64,000 nt of DNA from contig JAOZOU010000006.1 of assembly GCA_029933125.1 (NCBI GenBank), positions 62,001-126,000 on the forward strand. The letters are read 5' to 3'. The notes under the pieces are model-generated. The model saw nothing but the letters and a program-made list of their open reading frames with translations. It had not been told where the DNA came from and searched no databases. Source of the DNA: a bacterium (lineage in GTDB: Bacteria; Arandabacterota; Arandabacteria; Arandabacterales; Arandabacteraceae). Position numbers and translations under genes: made by a program. Shown in pieces: positions 19,983 through 29,391 of the stretch; positions within the stretch are counted from its first letter, which is position 1, and every line of letters starts with the position of its first letter.

Positions 19983-20339
19983 ATGGATGAGGAGAAGATG
20001 AAGATACTCAAGATGCTCGAGGAAGGTAAAATAAATGCTGAGGATGCGATGAAGCTCCTTGCAGCTCTTGAGCAAGGGGGAGAGGAGCCGAGGAAGGGTA
20101 AGAAACTTCGCATAAGGGTGACGGACAGACAGACAAGTAAACCTGAGGTTAACCTCACCATTCCCTTGGGACTCGCCAAGGTTGTAGCTAAGCTTATTCC
20201 TCCGAAGACTAAGGCTAAGCTTCTTCGGGAGGAGGGACTCGACGTCAATACGCTAATCTCTCAGCTTACTTCAGAAAATATTGGCAAGGTGATCGATGTT
20301 GAAAGCGAAGACAAACATGTCGAGATTTCCATCGAGTAG
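19983..20339 (+). CDS. SHOCT-like/YvlB-type small protein
   Basis: N-terminal MDEEKMKILKMLEEGKINAEDAMKLLAALE; 3 bp downstream of the DUF2089 gene. Confidence 0.65.
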   Translation: MDEEKMKILKMLEEGKINAEDAMKLLAALEQGGEEPRKGKKLRIRVTDRQTSKPEVNLTIPLGLAKVVAKLIPPKTKAKLLREEGLDVNTLISQLTSENIGKVIDVESEDKHVEISIE

Positions 20340-20641
20340 GTGATGGCTTTAGGGAGCCCGTGAACCCGTCGAACACAATTGACTTCTCTCTTGAATCTGG
20401 AATCAACTATTTCCGACCCAACAGCTTGACGCACTGCTATGACCACCGCGGTACTCCGTCGGGCTGGATAGCGTCTTCTTTGGTTTCCCGGGGTTGTGCA
20501 AAATGCTTCTGCTCATGGGCTACTGTTGGAAGGGTCGCTTTGGGACTTTCCCTAAGCCGTGGAGCAAAGATTTAGCCAGTCCTTGCTGCATTTCATAAGC
20601 ACCAAGTCTTTATTCCTTGTCCTCCAAAGTCAGACCACTTC

Positions 20642-20708
20642 CAAGGCTAAAGCCACAACCCGCTGTGCCATATTTCGGAGGGGAGCCACGCGCAAGGTTT
20701 TAGCCTTG
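20642..20708. other. Long-stem inverted repeat in intergenic region (possible structured RNA)
   Basis: CAAGGCTAAAGCC (20642-20654) pairs with GGTTTTAGCCTTG (20696-20708): 12 Watson-Crick pairs plus 1 G-U, 41-nt loop. Confidence 0.5.
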
Positions 20709-20806
20709 AGAGAGTTTCAGGGTAATATGAAAAAGAGGTGTAGATCGGATGAATAAAGGCATGTATCGTGTATGCTTCAAGAGCTCCAGTAGGATGAAAG
20801 AAAAAG

Positions 20807-20835
20807 TTGACTTCTCTGGCTGCGGGTGGTGTAAT
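20807..20835 (+). promoter_or_regulatory. Candidate sigma70-type promoter upstream of Ser/Thr kinase
   Basis: TTGACT-N17-TGTAAT. Confidence 0.4.
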
Positions 20836-20931
20836 TGTAGCGTGCGATAAGGCTCATGCTAACCCGGGCATCACACTGAAACCACTCACAGGTATTGTTC
20901 GCATCCGTATTGTCTTCTTGGGGTATGTCTT

Positions 20932-23910
20932 GTGATTACTGATGGGCATGATGGAATACCCGATGAAACTATGTCCTTCAAGCCACTTGCCCCTGGCGCG
21001 CTAATTTCCCACTACAGGATCATTAACAAAATTGGTGAGGGAGGGATGGGGGTGGTGTATAAAGCTGAAGATATAAGGCTTGGTCGCATTGTAGCCCTTA
21101 AGTTCCTGCCGCTCCGCCAGATCACCGATCCCCAGGCTAAGGCACGTTTCCAACATGAAGCCCGAGCAGCCTCAGCCCTCAATCACCCTAACATAACTAC
21201 TATACACGAGATCGATGAAGCTCACGGACGCTGTTTCATAGCAATGGAATTCGTGGAGGGTTGCTCTATCAGGGATCTTATCAAGCGGGGATCGCTCTCA
21301 CTTGATGAAATCGTGGACATAGCGCTTCAGATAGCCGAGGGGCTGGATGCAGCCCATAAGGGGGGCGTGGTCCACCGTGACATAAAGCCCGACAACGTCC
21401 TCATAAGCAGGGATGGCATTGCCAAGATAATGGATTTTGGACTGGCAAAACTCAGGGGAAGTACCCGGCTTAGCAGCAGTGGAACGACACTTGGCACACT
21501 TCACTATATGTCACCCGAGCAGGTGCAGGGGAAGCAAATCGACAGGAGGAGTGATATCTTCTCCTTTGGGGTCATGCTCTATGAGATGATAACCGGCAAT
21601 CTGCCCTTCACAGGCGAAGACACTGCTGGTGTTATGAACTCGATTCTAAATGCTTCTCCAGAACCACTGGCAAGATACAAGGCGGATATCCCTGAGGGCT
21701 TTCAGAGGATTCTCGATAAGATGCTGTCGAAGGACAGAGAGGAGCGTTACCAGCATGCAGATGAGGTGGCTGCTGATCTTAAGCGCGAGCGGCATAGCTC
21801 TCGATATACTCAATCACATGCTCCGACGCAGACCCTCACGCCTCCCAGATCGAGGAGACGAATGTTTCGCCTGGCAGCTATCGTTGGCTTTTCGGTTGTC
21901 GCAGTGGTGCTCTATGTCATACTCCAACCATTCCGCATCGCGATGGGTCCCGATCGTGCCGCGATTGCACAGGAGAAGTCGCTTGCAGTGATGTATTTTG
22001 AAAATATGGTTGATCCTGAGGACACGGACCGCACGGCCGAGATGATAACAGCTCTTGTCATAACTGACCTTTCCGACTCCAAGCATATGCATGTCCTGAG
22101 TCGCCAGCGGCTCTATGACATCCTCGCTCGCCTCGGTAAGGCGGACCAAAAGATAATCGACAGATCCGTGGCATCCCGGGTTGCAAGAGAGGCGGGTGTA
22201 AAATGGATCCTGACAGGGAGCGTACTTCGGATTGAGCCCCATATTGTCGTGGTCTCGGAGATCTCGCGGGCTGAGACCGGTGAAATCCTGGCAAGCCAAC
22301 GTGTCACAGGCCAAGTCGATGAAGATCTTTTTGCCGTGGTAGACAGACTTACAAGTGAGATACGCAAGGACATGTCACTTCCCAAGGAAGCAAGGGAGGG
22401 GGATAGACCAGTAGCCGATGTTACTACCCATTCGGAGGCAGCGTACAGATACTACCTCGAAGGTGTCACTCTTTACGATCAGTTTTACTGGAATGAGGCT
22501 GAGGCAGCTTTCCGCAAGGCTGTGGAGCTTGATTCTACTTTTGCCATGGCACTGTACTCCCTGTCTACGCTTAGCAGAGGGGAAGAAAGGCGACGTTTCG
22601 CTGATAAGGCACTTAGGTATTCCGAAAATGCCAGTGACCTCGAACGCAGTTACATAGAAGCTTATGGTGCATTTGTAGATGGGGACTACGATGAGTGCAT
22701 TCGCAGGTTAGAGTGTACAGCCGATCGCTGGCCCGATGATAAGATGACCCACTTCACAATGGCTTTGATTTACACCAGGTTTCTTGGAGACTATGAACGA
22801 GCAATCCACCAGTGTAAACTGACGCTTGAGATAGATCCCCTCTTCAAGCGGGCATATAACCAGATGGCTTATGCATATGAAAGGCTTGGGGAGGGAGATA
22901 GCTCTCTTCTGGCGATCAACAAATACATCTCGCTTGCGCCTGATGAGGCCAATCCCTATGACACCCGTGGTGATCTCTATGCCTATGCTGGCAAACTGGA
23001 TAGAGCCATTGATTCCTACAGGAAAGCGAACAATCTTAAGCCCGGTTTCTCAACCCTGAAGACTGGGAATATGTATCTATTCCAACGCAGGTATGCAGAG
23101 GCGGAGAGTTGCTACAAGCTCGTCGCCTCGGGAAGTGACAAGTGGAACCGCTCAGAGGCGCGCTTGCTCCTGGCAATCGTACCTTTATATCAGGGTAAGT
23201 TCAACGAAGCTCTCAAGGTACTTGATCAGGGAATAGCTGCAGACGAGATGGATCAGACGCTAGGACGCTACTATGCTGAAAAGTATCGGCTTACTGCCAA
23301 GATTTATCTGGAACTTGGAGATTATGATCGAGCAGTCGAAGAGGCACTACGTTCGAGGGATGTTTTCCTCAAAGCCTATCCTGAGAATATGCTCCTTGCA
23401 TTGCACTTCTATGTCCATATGCTTGCGCGTGTTGGCAGGATAAATGAAGCGGAGGAAGCTATAAAGCAGATGGAGACCCAAATCGATAGCGACATACTGA
23501 GCAAATCAGAAGCCTATTGGGCTGTCAAAGGCAGTATAGCCAGTGCTAAGGGCAGGCTCGGCGAAGCCATAAAGCTTTTTGAGAAGTCATTGGCCTCAGC
23601 TCCCGATCCAGTATTCTATGTAAGGGCGAGGCTAGGGGAGGCATATCTGGAGGCAGGAAGACTTGAGCAGGCAGTGACGGTTATGAGTGAGGCGCTCTCG
23701 AGGTATGATCGACTAAGAGTGGGAACACCAGTATGGTCAGTCAAGGCGCATTATCTTCTTGGGCAGGCATATGAGCGATCTGGTTGGACGGATAAGGCGA
23801 TCGAGGAATATGAGGAGTTCTTGGAGATTTGGAAGAATGCTGATCCTGGGATTCCTGAGGTCGAGAATGCTCGCCAGCGCCTTGCAAGTCTGAGAAGCGA
23901 ATCTTCATGA
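20932..23910 (+). CDS. Serine/threonine protein kinase with TM helix, FlgO/TolB-like region and TPR repeats
   Basis: IGEGGMGVVYKAEDIRLGR, VVHRDIKPDNVLISRDGIAKIMDFGLAKL; TM VVAVVLYVILQ; C-terminal TPRs. Confidence 0.93.
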   Translation: MITDGHDGIPDETMSFKPLAPGALISHYRIINKIGEGGMGVVYKAEDIRLGRIVALKFLPLRQITDPQAKARFQHEARAASALNHPNITTIHEIDEAHGRCFIAMEFVEGCSIRDLIKRGSLSLDEIVDIALQIAEGLDAAHKGGVVHRDIKPDNVLISRDGIAKIMDFGLAKLRGSTRLSSSGTTLGTLHYMSPEQVQGKQIDRRSDIFSFGVMLYEMITGNLPFTGEDTAGVMNSILNASPEPLARYKADIPEGFQRILDKMLSKDREERYQHADEVAADLKRERHSSRYTQSHAPTQTLTPPRSRRRMFRLAAIVGFSVVAVVLYVILQPFRIAMGPDRAAIAQEKSLAVMYFENMVDPEDTDRTAEMITALVITDLSDSKHMHVLSRQRLYDILARLGKADQKIIDRSVASRVAREAGVKWILTGSVLRIEPHIVVVSEISRAETGEILASQRVTGQVDEDLFAVVDRLTSEIRKDMSLPKEAREGDRPVADVTTHSEAAYRYYLEGVTLYDQFYWNEAEAAFRKAVELDSTFAMALYSLSTLSRGEERRRFADKALRYSENASDLERSYIEAYGAFVDGDYDECIRRLECTADRWPDDKMTHFTMALIYTRFLGDYERAIHQCKLTLEIDPLFKRAYNQMAYAYERLGEGDSSLLAINKYISLAPDEANPYDTRGDLYAYAGKLDRAIDSYRKANNLKPGFSTLKTGNMYLFQRRYAEAESCYKLVASGSDKWNRSEARLLLAIVPLYQGKFNEALKVLDQGIAADEMDQTLGRYYAEKYRLTAKIYLELGDYDRAVEEALRSRDVFLKAYPENMLLALHFYVHMLARVGRINEAEEAIKQMETQIDSDILSKSEAYWAVKGSIASAKGRLGEAIKLFEKSLASAPDPVFYVRARLGEAYLEAGRLEQAVTVMSEALSRYDRLRVGTPVWSVKAHYLLGQAYERSGWTDKAIEEYEEFLEIWKNADPGIPEVENARQRLASLRSESS

Positions 23911-24042
23911 GCTCTGCGTCGAGGGGAAATGATTACTTGCTTCTTTGCACAAAGTTACACAGCAATTGAGCAAACTCAGAAGTGAAACCGTCTCGTCAGA
24001 GAAGGATGGATAAAGGGATGTCAGACGGTCAGCGTGATGAAG

Positions 24043-24987
24043 CTACCCTGATTCTGCCCCGCCTGTTGGTACAGCAGATGTGCGGCGGCGTTTCTCAATT
24101 TCCATGAAGACCTTGCCGCGGCTAAAGATTCGGACATCGCCAGTGGATTCACTTATTACAATTGCCAACGCATTGGTTAAAGCCGTAATCCCAGCTGCTG
24201 CTCGGTGGCGCGCTCCGAGTCCCTGAGGTAGATCCATCTCCTCAGCTGATGCCTTAAGATGGCGACCTGCAGCAAGGATCACGCCATCGTCGCTTATGAT
24301 GAAGGCACCATCGAGGGTTGCAAATTCCCTTATGGTTTCCTTGAGCTCAGGTGAGAGAATGTTGCGCTTCTCCTCAGGAACCCCCGCAAAGGGATTGATA
24401 ATCATCTGTGAAGAGAACTCGAGAACCTTTTCATGGTCGCCAAGAACGAAAATCGTGCCCACAGGTTTGCCTTCCTTCCCTTCCTCTGCCAGTTCCATTG
24501 CAATTGTGAGAAGGCGATCGAAAACATGGGGTGAGGGCATCTGCTTAGTGATATCGAGACCTTTTGAAGAGAAAATCTCAAACTCGCGGTTTACCTCCAC
24601 AACCCGGAGATTGTCGAGTATCCCGTAGGCTGTCGAGCCAGAAAGGCAAATCAGACGATCATCCGTTGTAATCAGTCCATTGGAGAGAGCAAGCATTATG
24701 GCGACCTTTATCTGGCTCATTCGCGAAAGCTCCATATAAGGCACCCTGATAACGCACTTTTTTGCCCCTTCCATCTTGCTAAGCTCATCTATCACTTCCT
24801 CATTGCGCGCTGCCAGGATACAATTCCCTTTCCTCACAAGGGCTTCAAGGTTCTCTCTTGACTTTATTACGTCAACATAAACGAGAACTGAGGTGGCACC
24901 AATTTCCTCCGCAATACTCCTTGCATGATTTATCATGGCAGCATTTATCTTTTCCATCGACTCAGCCGATCTGGGCATCTCTTCCAT
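24043..24987 (-). CDS. Diadenylate cyclase, DacZ-like (N-terminal pyruvate-kinase-C-like domain plus DAC domain)
   Basis: LDGAFIISDDGVILAAGRHL and LPQGLGARHRAAAGIT (DGA and RHR motifs of DAC domain). Confidence 0.85.
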   Translation of the reverse strand: MEEMPRSAESMEKINAAMINHARSIAEEIGATSVLVYVDVIKSRENLEALVRKGNCILAARNEEVIDELSKMEGAKKCVIRVPYMELSRMSQIKVAIMLALSNGLITTDDRLICLSGSTAYGILDNLRVVEVNREFEIFSSKGLDITKQMPSPHVFDRLLTIAMELAEEGKEGKPVGTIFVLGDHEKVLEFSSQMIINPFAGVPEEKRNILSPELKETIREFATLDGAFIISDDGVILAAGRHLKASAEEMDLPQGLGARHRAAAGITALTNALAIVISESTGDVRIFSRGKVFMEIEKRRRTSAVPTGGAESG

Positions 24988-25058
24988 TAGTCGACCTCTG
25001 CAAGGAAATGGCTACTGCCTATTTTTAACCCAAACCTATTGTGTGTCCAGTTGATTTT

Positions 25059-25874
25059 TCACTGATGCATATCTCTTCTTTTCGGTGAGAGAATGTTGCA
25101 TACAATGAGAATCAGGCCGGATGTAAGAATGATAACGGCCCCTGTCGGGAGATCGAAAACGTAGGATAGCCAAAGTCCCACGAGACATGATGTGACTCCA
25201 AAGAGGGCCGACAGCAAGAGCATACGAACAAGGCTGTAGGTTAACTGGTAGGCAGCAAGAGGAGGATTTATTATGAGGCTAAAGATGAGTAAGCCACCGA
25301 TTGTTTTGAGATTGAGGGTTATGGTTGCACCGGCTATGAGGAGCGTTGAATAGAAGAGAACCTTGTCAGGTATACCACTCACACGTGCGATTATACGGTT
25401 GAAAATTATAGCCCTCAGCTGACGGTAGAAAAGGGCTGTGAAAATAAGAACCACACCTGTCGCAATAGCAAGGAGCAACAAATCATTTGGGGCTAGGGTA
25501 AGGATATTTCCCCAAAGGAGATTGAGAGCTTCAGTCTTAGGACCTTTCATCAGTCCAATTCCGAGGAAAGCAACTCCAACAAGCATTGAGAAAACCATTC
25601 CCATCGAGAGATTGACATCGAGCTTAACCCTGTCACTTAAGGGTCCAATAACCGCGGCCGCAACGATCGCAGCTGCGAGGGCAAGCATAAGTGGGTTCAA
25701 GCCCACAAGCAAAGCAACTATTGCTCCAGCGAAGGCAGCATGTGACATAGCCACTCCAATGAATGGAATGCGTAGCATGACAACCCAGACCCCAATTATT
25801 CCGCATCCCAAGCCACCGAGAATTGCGGCTACTAGGGCATGCTGCATAAACTCATAAGAAAACATAGGTCCCAC
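25059..25874 (-). CDS. Metal ABC transporter permease (ZnuB/MntB type)
   Basis: FMQHALVAAILGGLGCGIIGVWVVMLRIPFIGVAMSHAAFAGAI. Confidence 0.92.
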   Translation of the reverse strand: MGPMFSYEFMQHALVAAILGGLGCGIIGVWVVMLRIPFIGVAMSHAAFAGAIVALLVGLNPLMLALAAAIVAAAVIGPLSDRVKLDVNLSMGMVFSMLVGVAFLGIGLMKGPKTEALNLLWGNILTLAPNDLLLLAIATGVVLIFTALFYRQLRAIIFNRIIARVSGIPDKVLFYSTLLIAGATITLNLKTIGGLLIFSLIINPPLAAYQLTYSLVRMLLLSALFGVTSCLVGLWLSYVFDLPTGAVIILTSGLILIVCNILSPKRRDMHQ

Positions 25875-25878
25875 AACC

Positions 25879-26658
25879 TCACCTCAGATGGTCTGGCTCA
25901 GGTGTTGCTCCCGATTCCGTCGGGCTTCTGTATGTGTATGAGGAGGGTTTGATTTCCCCAACGATTCTTCCTTTCTCCATCCTGAGCATGGTTGAACAGG
26001 ACTGTGGGATTTTCTCTATGAGGTGGGTCACAAGCAAGATCGTCACACGTTGTGATTCGTATATCCTGTCTATGGCTTTGCAGATATCCTCCTGAGCTTG
26101 AGGGTCAAGATTACTCAGGGGCTCGTCCAGAAGCATTATGCTTGCATCCTGAGCAAGCGCTCTTGCGAGAGCAACTCTCTGTTTCTGACCAGCCGAGAGC
26201 AAACCGAAGGGTTTCCTTCTGAGATCCACTATTCCGGTAACTTCCATCGCCCGCTCAATTACTCTTATGTCATCAGGTGACTTACGAGCGAACCAGGCTT
26301 TACCGAACCGTCCAATCTCAACCACCTCCTCAACACTTATGGGCATTCTTGGATCGATGTTTACATCCTGCGGCAGAAAGGCAAGGCGGCGCTGAAGTAA
26401 TGTTGTCTTACCCTCAAGGGATTTCCCAAGGATTTGCACTTTTCCTCGTGTTGGCCTGATCAGGCCGCATATCAACTTGAGAAGGGTTGTCTTGCCAGCT
26501 CCGTTGTGTCCAATGATGGTGACGCATTCAGGTATGTCAACTTTGAGGGTAATGTCTTTGAGTATGGGGCTTCCCCTGTGAACAAGGCTCACATCCTCAA
26601 GCAGTATCGCTGGCTTTCTCTTTTGCTGGTTTGAGTTTGCTCTCAAGTTCATTGGCAT
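25879..26658 (-). CDS. Metal ABC transporter ATP-binding protein
   Basis: GHNGAGKTTLLKLICG, LLSAGQKQRVALARALAQDASIMLLDEPLSNLDP; start trimmed from 26691. Confidence 0.9.
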   Translation of the reverse strand: MPMNLRANSNQQKRKPAILLEDVSLVHRGSPILKDITLKVDIPECVTIIGHNGAGKTTLLKLICGLIRPTRGKVQILGKSLEGKTTLLQRRLAFLPQDVNIDPRMPISVEEVVEIGRFGKAWFARKSPDDIRVIERAMEVTGIVDLRRKPFGLLSAGQKQRVALARALAQDASIMLLDEPLSNLDPQAQEDICKAIDRIYESQRVTILLVTHLIEKIPQSCSTMLRMEKGRIVGEIKPSSYTYRSPTESGATPEPDHLR

Positions 26659-27451
26659 TTTCCTTGAGTGTCTCGAGATATGATCCTTCAAGCGGGAAAT
26701 TGGAGATTACAGCATGCTCAGCCCCGAGTTCACGGGCAATCTCCTCGCCAACTCGCCTTCCGCTTTGGAGATTGTCAACTACGAGATGTACCTTCTGGTT
26801 TCTTCCAAGTGCGATGAGGTCAGCGAGCTTGCGTGGCGTAAGATCTTCCTGGCGTTCAAATGTGCCAACCACATCAAAGCCAAGCCAGGCGAGGAAGTCA
26901 GCCTGGAGTTTAGAACACAGTACCTTAGTTCCAGCATAACTTGTGAACCTTTCCGTGATCTCGAGGGCTACCTTTGCAACGCTGTCAGCATAGCAAGCTG
27001 CATTTGCTTCATAAAGGGTGCTTCCATCGGGATCCATAGATACAAGGATTTCTTTTATACGCTCAACTGCCTTGATGTGAACGTCAGGAATAAGCCAGTT
27101 GCCTTGAATCCCAACCAATTTTGGTTCCGCAATATCAGTCTTTGATCGTATGAGGACCTTTACCCAATTTTCCCAGCCCTGATAGAGCATGGCGTCTGCT
27201 TGAGTGATTGTAGCCATCTGGCTGGGGCTAATATCAAAGTGCCCAGGGCACATTCCGCCAGGAACTATTGCTTCAACCTCTACTCGTGACCTACCCACTT
27301 GCTTGACGATTGCCTCAATCATCGTGGTTGACGCGGCAATCCTGATCCTATCACTGGTTTCCCTCTGGCAGCTCGCAGGCAATGTGACTAGAGTCAAGGC
27401 AATTAGCGCGGCTCCAAAGCGCAGGTGTCTGCTCAGGATCTCAATTTTCAT
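26597..27451 (-). CDS. Metal ABC transporter substrate-binding protein, divergent ZnuA-like
   Basis: IRIAASTTMIEAIVKQVGRSRVEVEAIVPGGMCPGHFDISPSQMATITQADAMLYQGWENW; start trimmed from 27478. Confidence 0.85.
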   Translation of the reverse strand: MKIEILSRHLRFGAALIALTLVTLPASCQRETSDRIRIAASTTMIEAIVKQVGRSRVEVEAIVPGGMCPGHFDISPSQMATITQADAMLYQGWENWVKVLIRSKTDIAEPKLVGIQGNWLIPDVHIKAVERIKEILVSMDPDGSTLYEANAACYADSVAKVALEITERFTSYAGTKVLCSKLQADFLAWLGFDVVGTFERQEDLTPRKLADLIALGRNQKVHLVVDNLQSGRRVGEEIARELGAEHAVISNFPLEGSYLETLKENANELESKLKPAKEKASDTA

Positions 27452-27455
27452 GTGA

Positions 27456-29291
27456 TTACCTTGACCTCGTCCATCCAAAACTTATCCCTGCTAGATATCT
27501 CCGGCCCGGCATCTCATAGAGGCCAGATTTACCACCGGGTATCTCGACATAAACCTCATATTCCTTGTCAAAAACATTCTTAACAGAAAAGAAAGCACCG
27601 ATACCCTTATGGACTTCCTTCGCGAGCTTGAGATCAACCACTGTATAGTTGGGGATTCTTTGAGCATGATTGTCTTCTGCATAGTACTTGCCTACATACT
27701 CGACATTAACGCTCAGGTTTGTCTTAAGTACCTGCGCAGCTAGATTGACATTGAGCTTATTTCCCGGTCTCCCTCTTGTTTTCTCTTTTGGATCAAGATA
27801 GGAATATGAAAATCTAGCCTCGAAAAGTGGTGAGGGCACAAGTGTTAGGGATGCCTCTACGCCTCGAAAGTCGATGGAGCCGGTGTTTTCGAACCTAAAC
27901 ATGGGTGGTGGATTGTCCTGGTGAACGAGTTCTATGAAATCTGAACCTTTAAGGACAAATCCCGTCAGCGAGGCTGTGGCAATTTCTGCAAGCTTCCTTT
28001 CGATGCCGACCTCATAGTTCCACACAACCTCTGGTGAAAGGTCTTCATTTGAACTGGGGAAAAGATAAAGCTCATTAAGTTGGGGCGAGCGGAATCCTTT
28101 AGAGGCGCTGAGCTTGAGCTGGGTTTGATAATCAGGTTTTACAATGATGCCCGCATGGGGGCTCACTGTCTGGCCTGATATCTCATCAGAATTGAGCCTC
28201 AGGCCAAACGTTGCACTTAGCCATCTCGTAAGATCGGTTCGCGAGAAGAGGTAGCTACCATATTCGGTCTTGCTCCAGCTTCCTTTCGGTTCGCTCAAGC
28301 GGTCACCACTCTGGCGTCTCAGATCTATACCGAAGTCGAGATCCATCCTGCTTCCCAGGTTCCACGCGCTATGAGCCATGACACCTCTTGAGTGATCCTT
28401 GGAATGCCACCCATCTGAGAATTGGTGCTCCCCAAACTCATCATAAAGTTTCAAGGAGAGATCTCCACTTGTGAGGCGATGCCTTACCTCAAGATCGAAA
28501 CTGCCCCTGTGGTAATCATTCCAGATGTCTGAGACGGTGCCCGGTGGATCTGTAGCAAGCGCAGGCTCCTCCTTGTGACCCTCAAAGTATTTGGCGAAGA
28601 AGGTGACCTTTGTTGGTAAGCCCTTGAGGGCTACCTTGGCAGAAACATCGGTCCCTTCGTAGGCTGAGTTGGGAAGATGACCATCACTCTGTCTTCTATC
28701 AATAGCAAGTGTGTAGCCAATGTGCCCGAGGGTTGCCCCATTGAAGAGATGATACTTGGCTGTGGAGAAGCTCCCGTAGGTTGCCTCAGTTTCGACTGTT
28801 GCCCTTGCCGGAGGTGGGGATGTGACTATATTGACAATTCCACCAAGTGCATCAGAGCCATAGAGGACCGAAGCTGGTGCACGGATGATCTCTATCCTTG
28901 AGACATTGCTCAGGGGGAGAGCATGTGTTATTGTGCATCCGAAAAGCCCCATCTTAACAGGATGGCCATCCATTAGGACTGAGAGTCTTCTCCCCATGTT
29001 ACCGAGTCCCCGAATTGAAACATCGGCTCTTCCAAAGTCGCCTGTCCGCTCGACAAAGACACCGGGTAATGATGCAATGGCATCGGTGGCAGAATTGGCA
29101 TCCGAAAGGTCAATCTCACCCCTTCTGATGACATCAATAGAGAGGGGCAGACTTCGATAACCGATTGGTAGCCTTGTTGCCGTGACGACTATCTCGTCCA
29201 GCTGATAGACCTTTAGGCTATCGGCTGCCAGAAGGCTTGTTGCAAGACCGAAGATTGTAAGCAGCGACAGAAAAGAGATTGCTCGTAGCAT
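27456..29291 (-). CDS. TonB-dependent outer membrane receptor
   Basis: LDEIVVTATRLP; plug DVSIRGLGNMGRRLSVLMDGHPVKMG, RIEIIRAPASVLYGSDALGGIVNIVT; barrel and C-terminal aromatic-rich end. Confidence 0.95.
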   Translation of the reverse strand: MLRAISFLSLLTIFGLATSLLAADSLKVYQLDEIVVTATRLPIGYRSLPLSIDVIRRGEIDLSDANSATDAIASLPGVFVERTGDFGRADVSIRGLGNMGRRLSVLMDGHPVKMGLFGCTITHALPLSNVSRIEIIRAPASVLYGSDALGGIVNIVTSPPPARATVETEATYGSFSTAKYHLFNGATLGHIGYTLAIDRRQSDGHLPNSAYEGTDVSAKVALKGLPTKVTFFAKYFEGHKEEPALATDPPGTVSDIWNDYHRGSFDLEVRHRLTSGDLSLKLYDEFGEHQFSDGWHSKDHSRGVMAHSAWNLGSRMDLDFGIDLRRQSGDRLSEPKGSWSKTEYGSYLFSRTDLTRWLSATFGLRLNSDEISGQTVSPHAGIIVKPDYQTQLKLSASKGFRSPQLNELYLFPSSNEDLSPEVVWNYEVGIERKLAEIATASLTGFVLKGSDFIELVHQDNPPPMFRFENTGSIDFRGVEASLTLVPSPLFEARFSYSYLDPKEKTRGRPGNKLNVNLAAQVLKTNLSVNVEYVGKYYAEDNHAQRIPNYTVVDLKLAKEVHKGIGAFFSVKNVFDKEYEVYVEIPGGKSGLYEMPGRRYLAGISFGWTRSR

Positions 29292-29329
29292 CGTTTGCTC
29301 CTTTCTTGGGTTGTCTGTGAGCTGCGTGG

Positions 29330-29356
29330 GTAATACTAATCTGAAAATCGTAATAC
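29330..29356. promoter_or_regulatory. Candidate regulator-binding direct repeat upstream of TonB receptor
   Basis: GTAATAC (29330-29336) and GTAATAC (29350-29356), 20-bp start-to-start spacing, 39-61 bp upstream of receptor start. Confidence 0.4.
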
Positions 29357-29391
29357 TGCAAGGGAAAAATTGGGATTGGTTTAGCAGGAAT

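Noticed and set aside
19535-20248. 237-aa minus-strand Ser-rich ORF
   Set aside because: Antisense shadow of the DUF2089 and SHOCT-like genes, which have clear motifs.
29292-29391. Cobalamin riboswitch upstream of the TonB receptor
   Set aside because: Gap of about 100 bp is too short and has no recognisable B12-box (GCCACTG-like).
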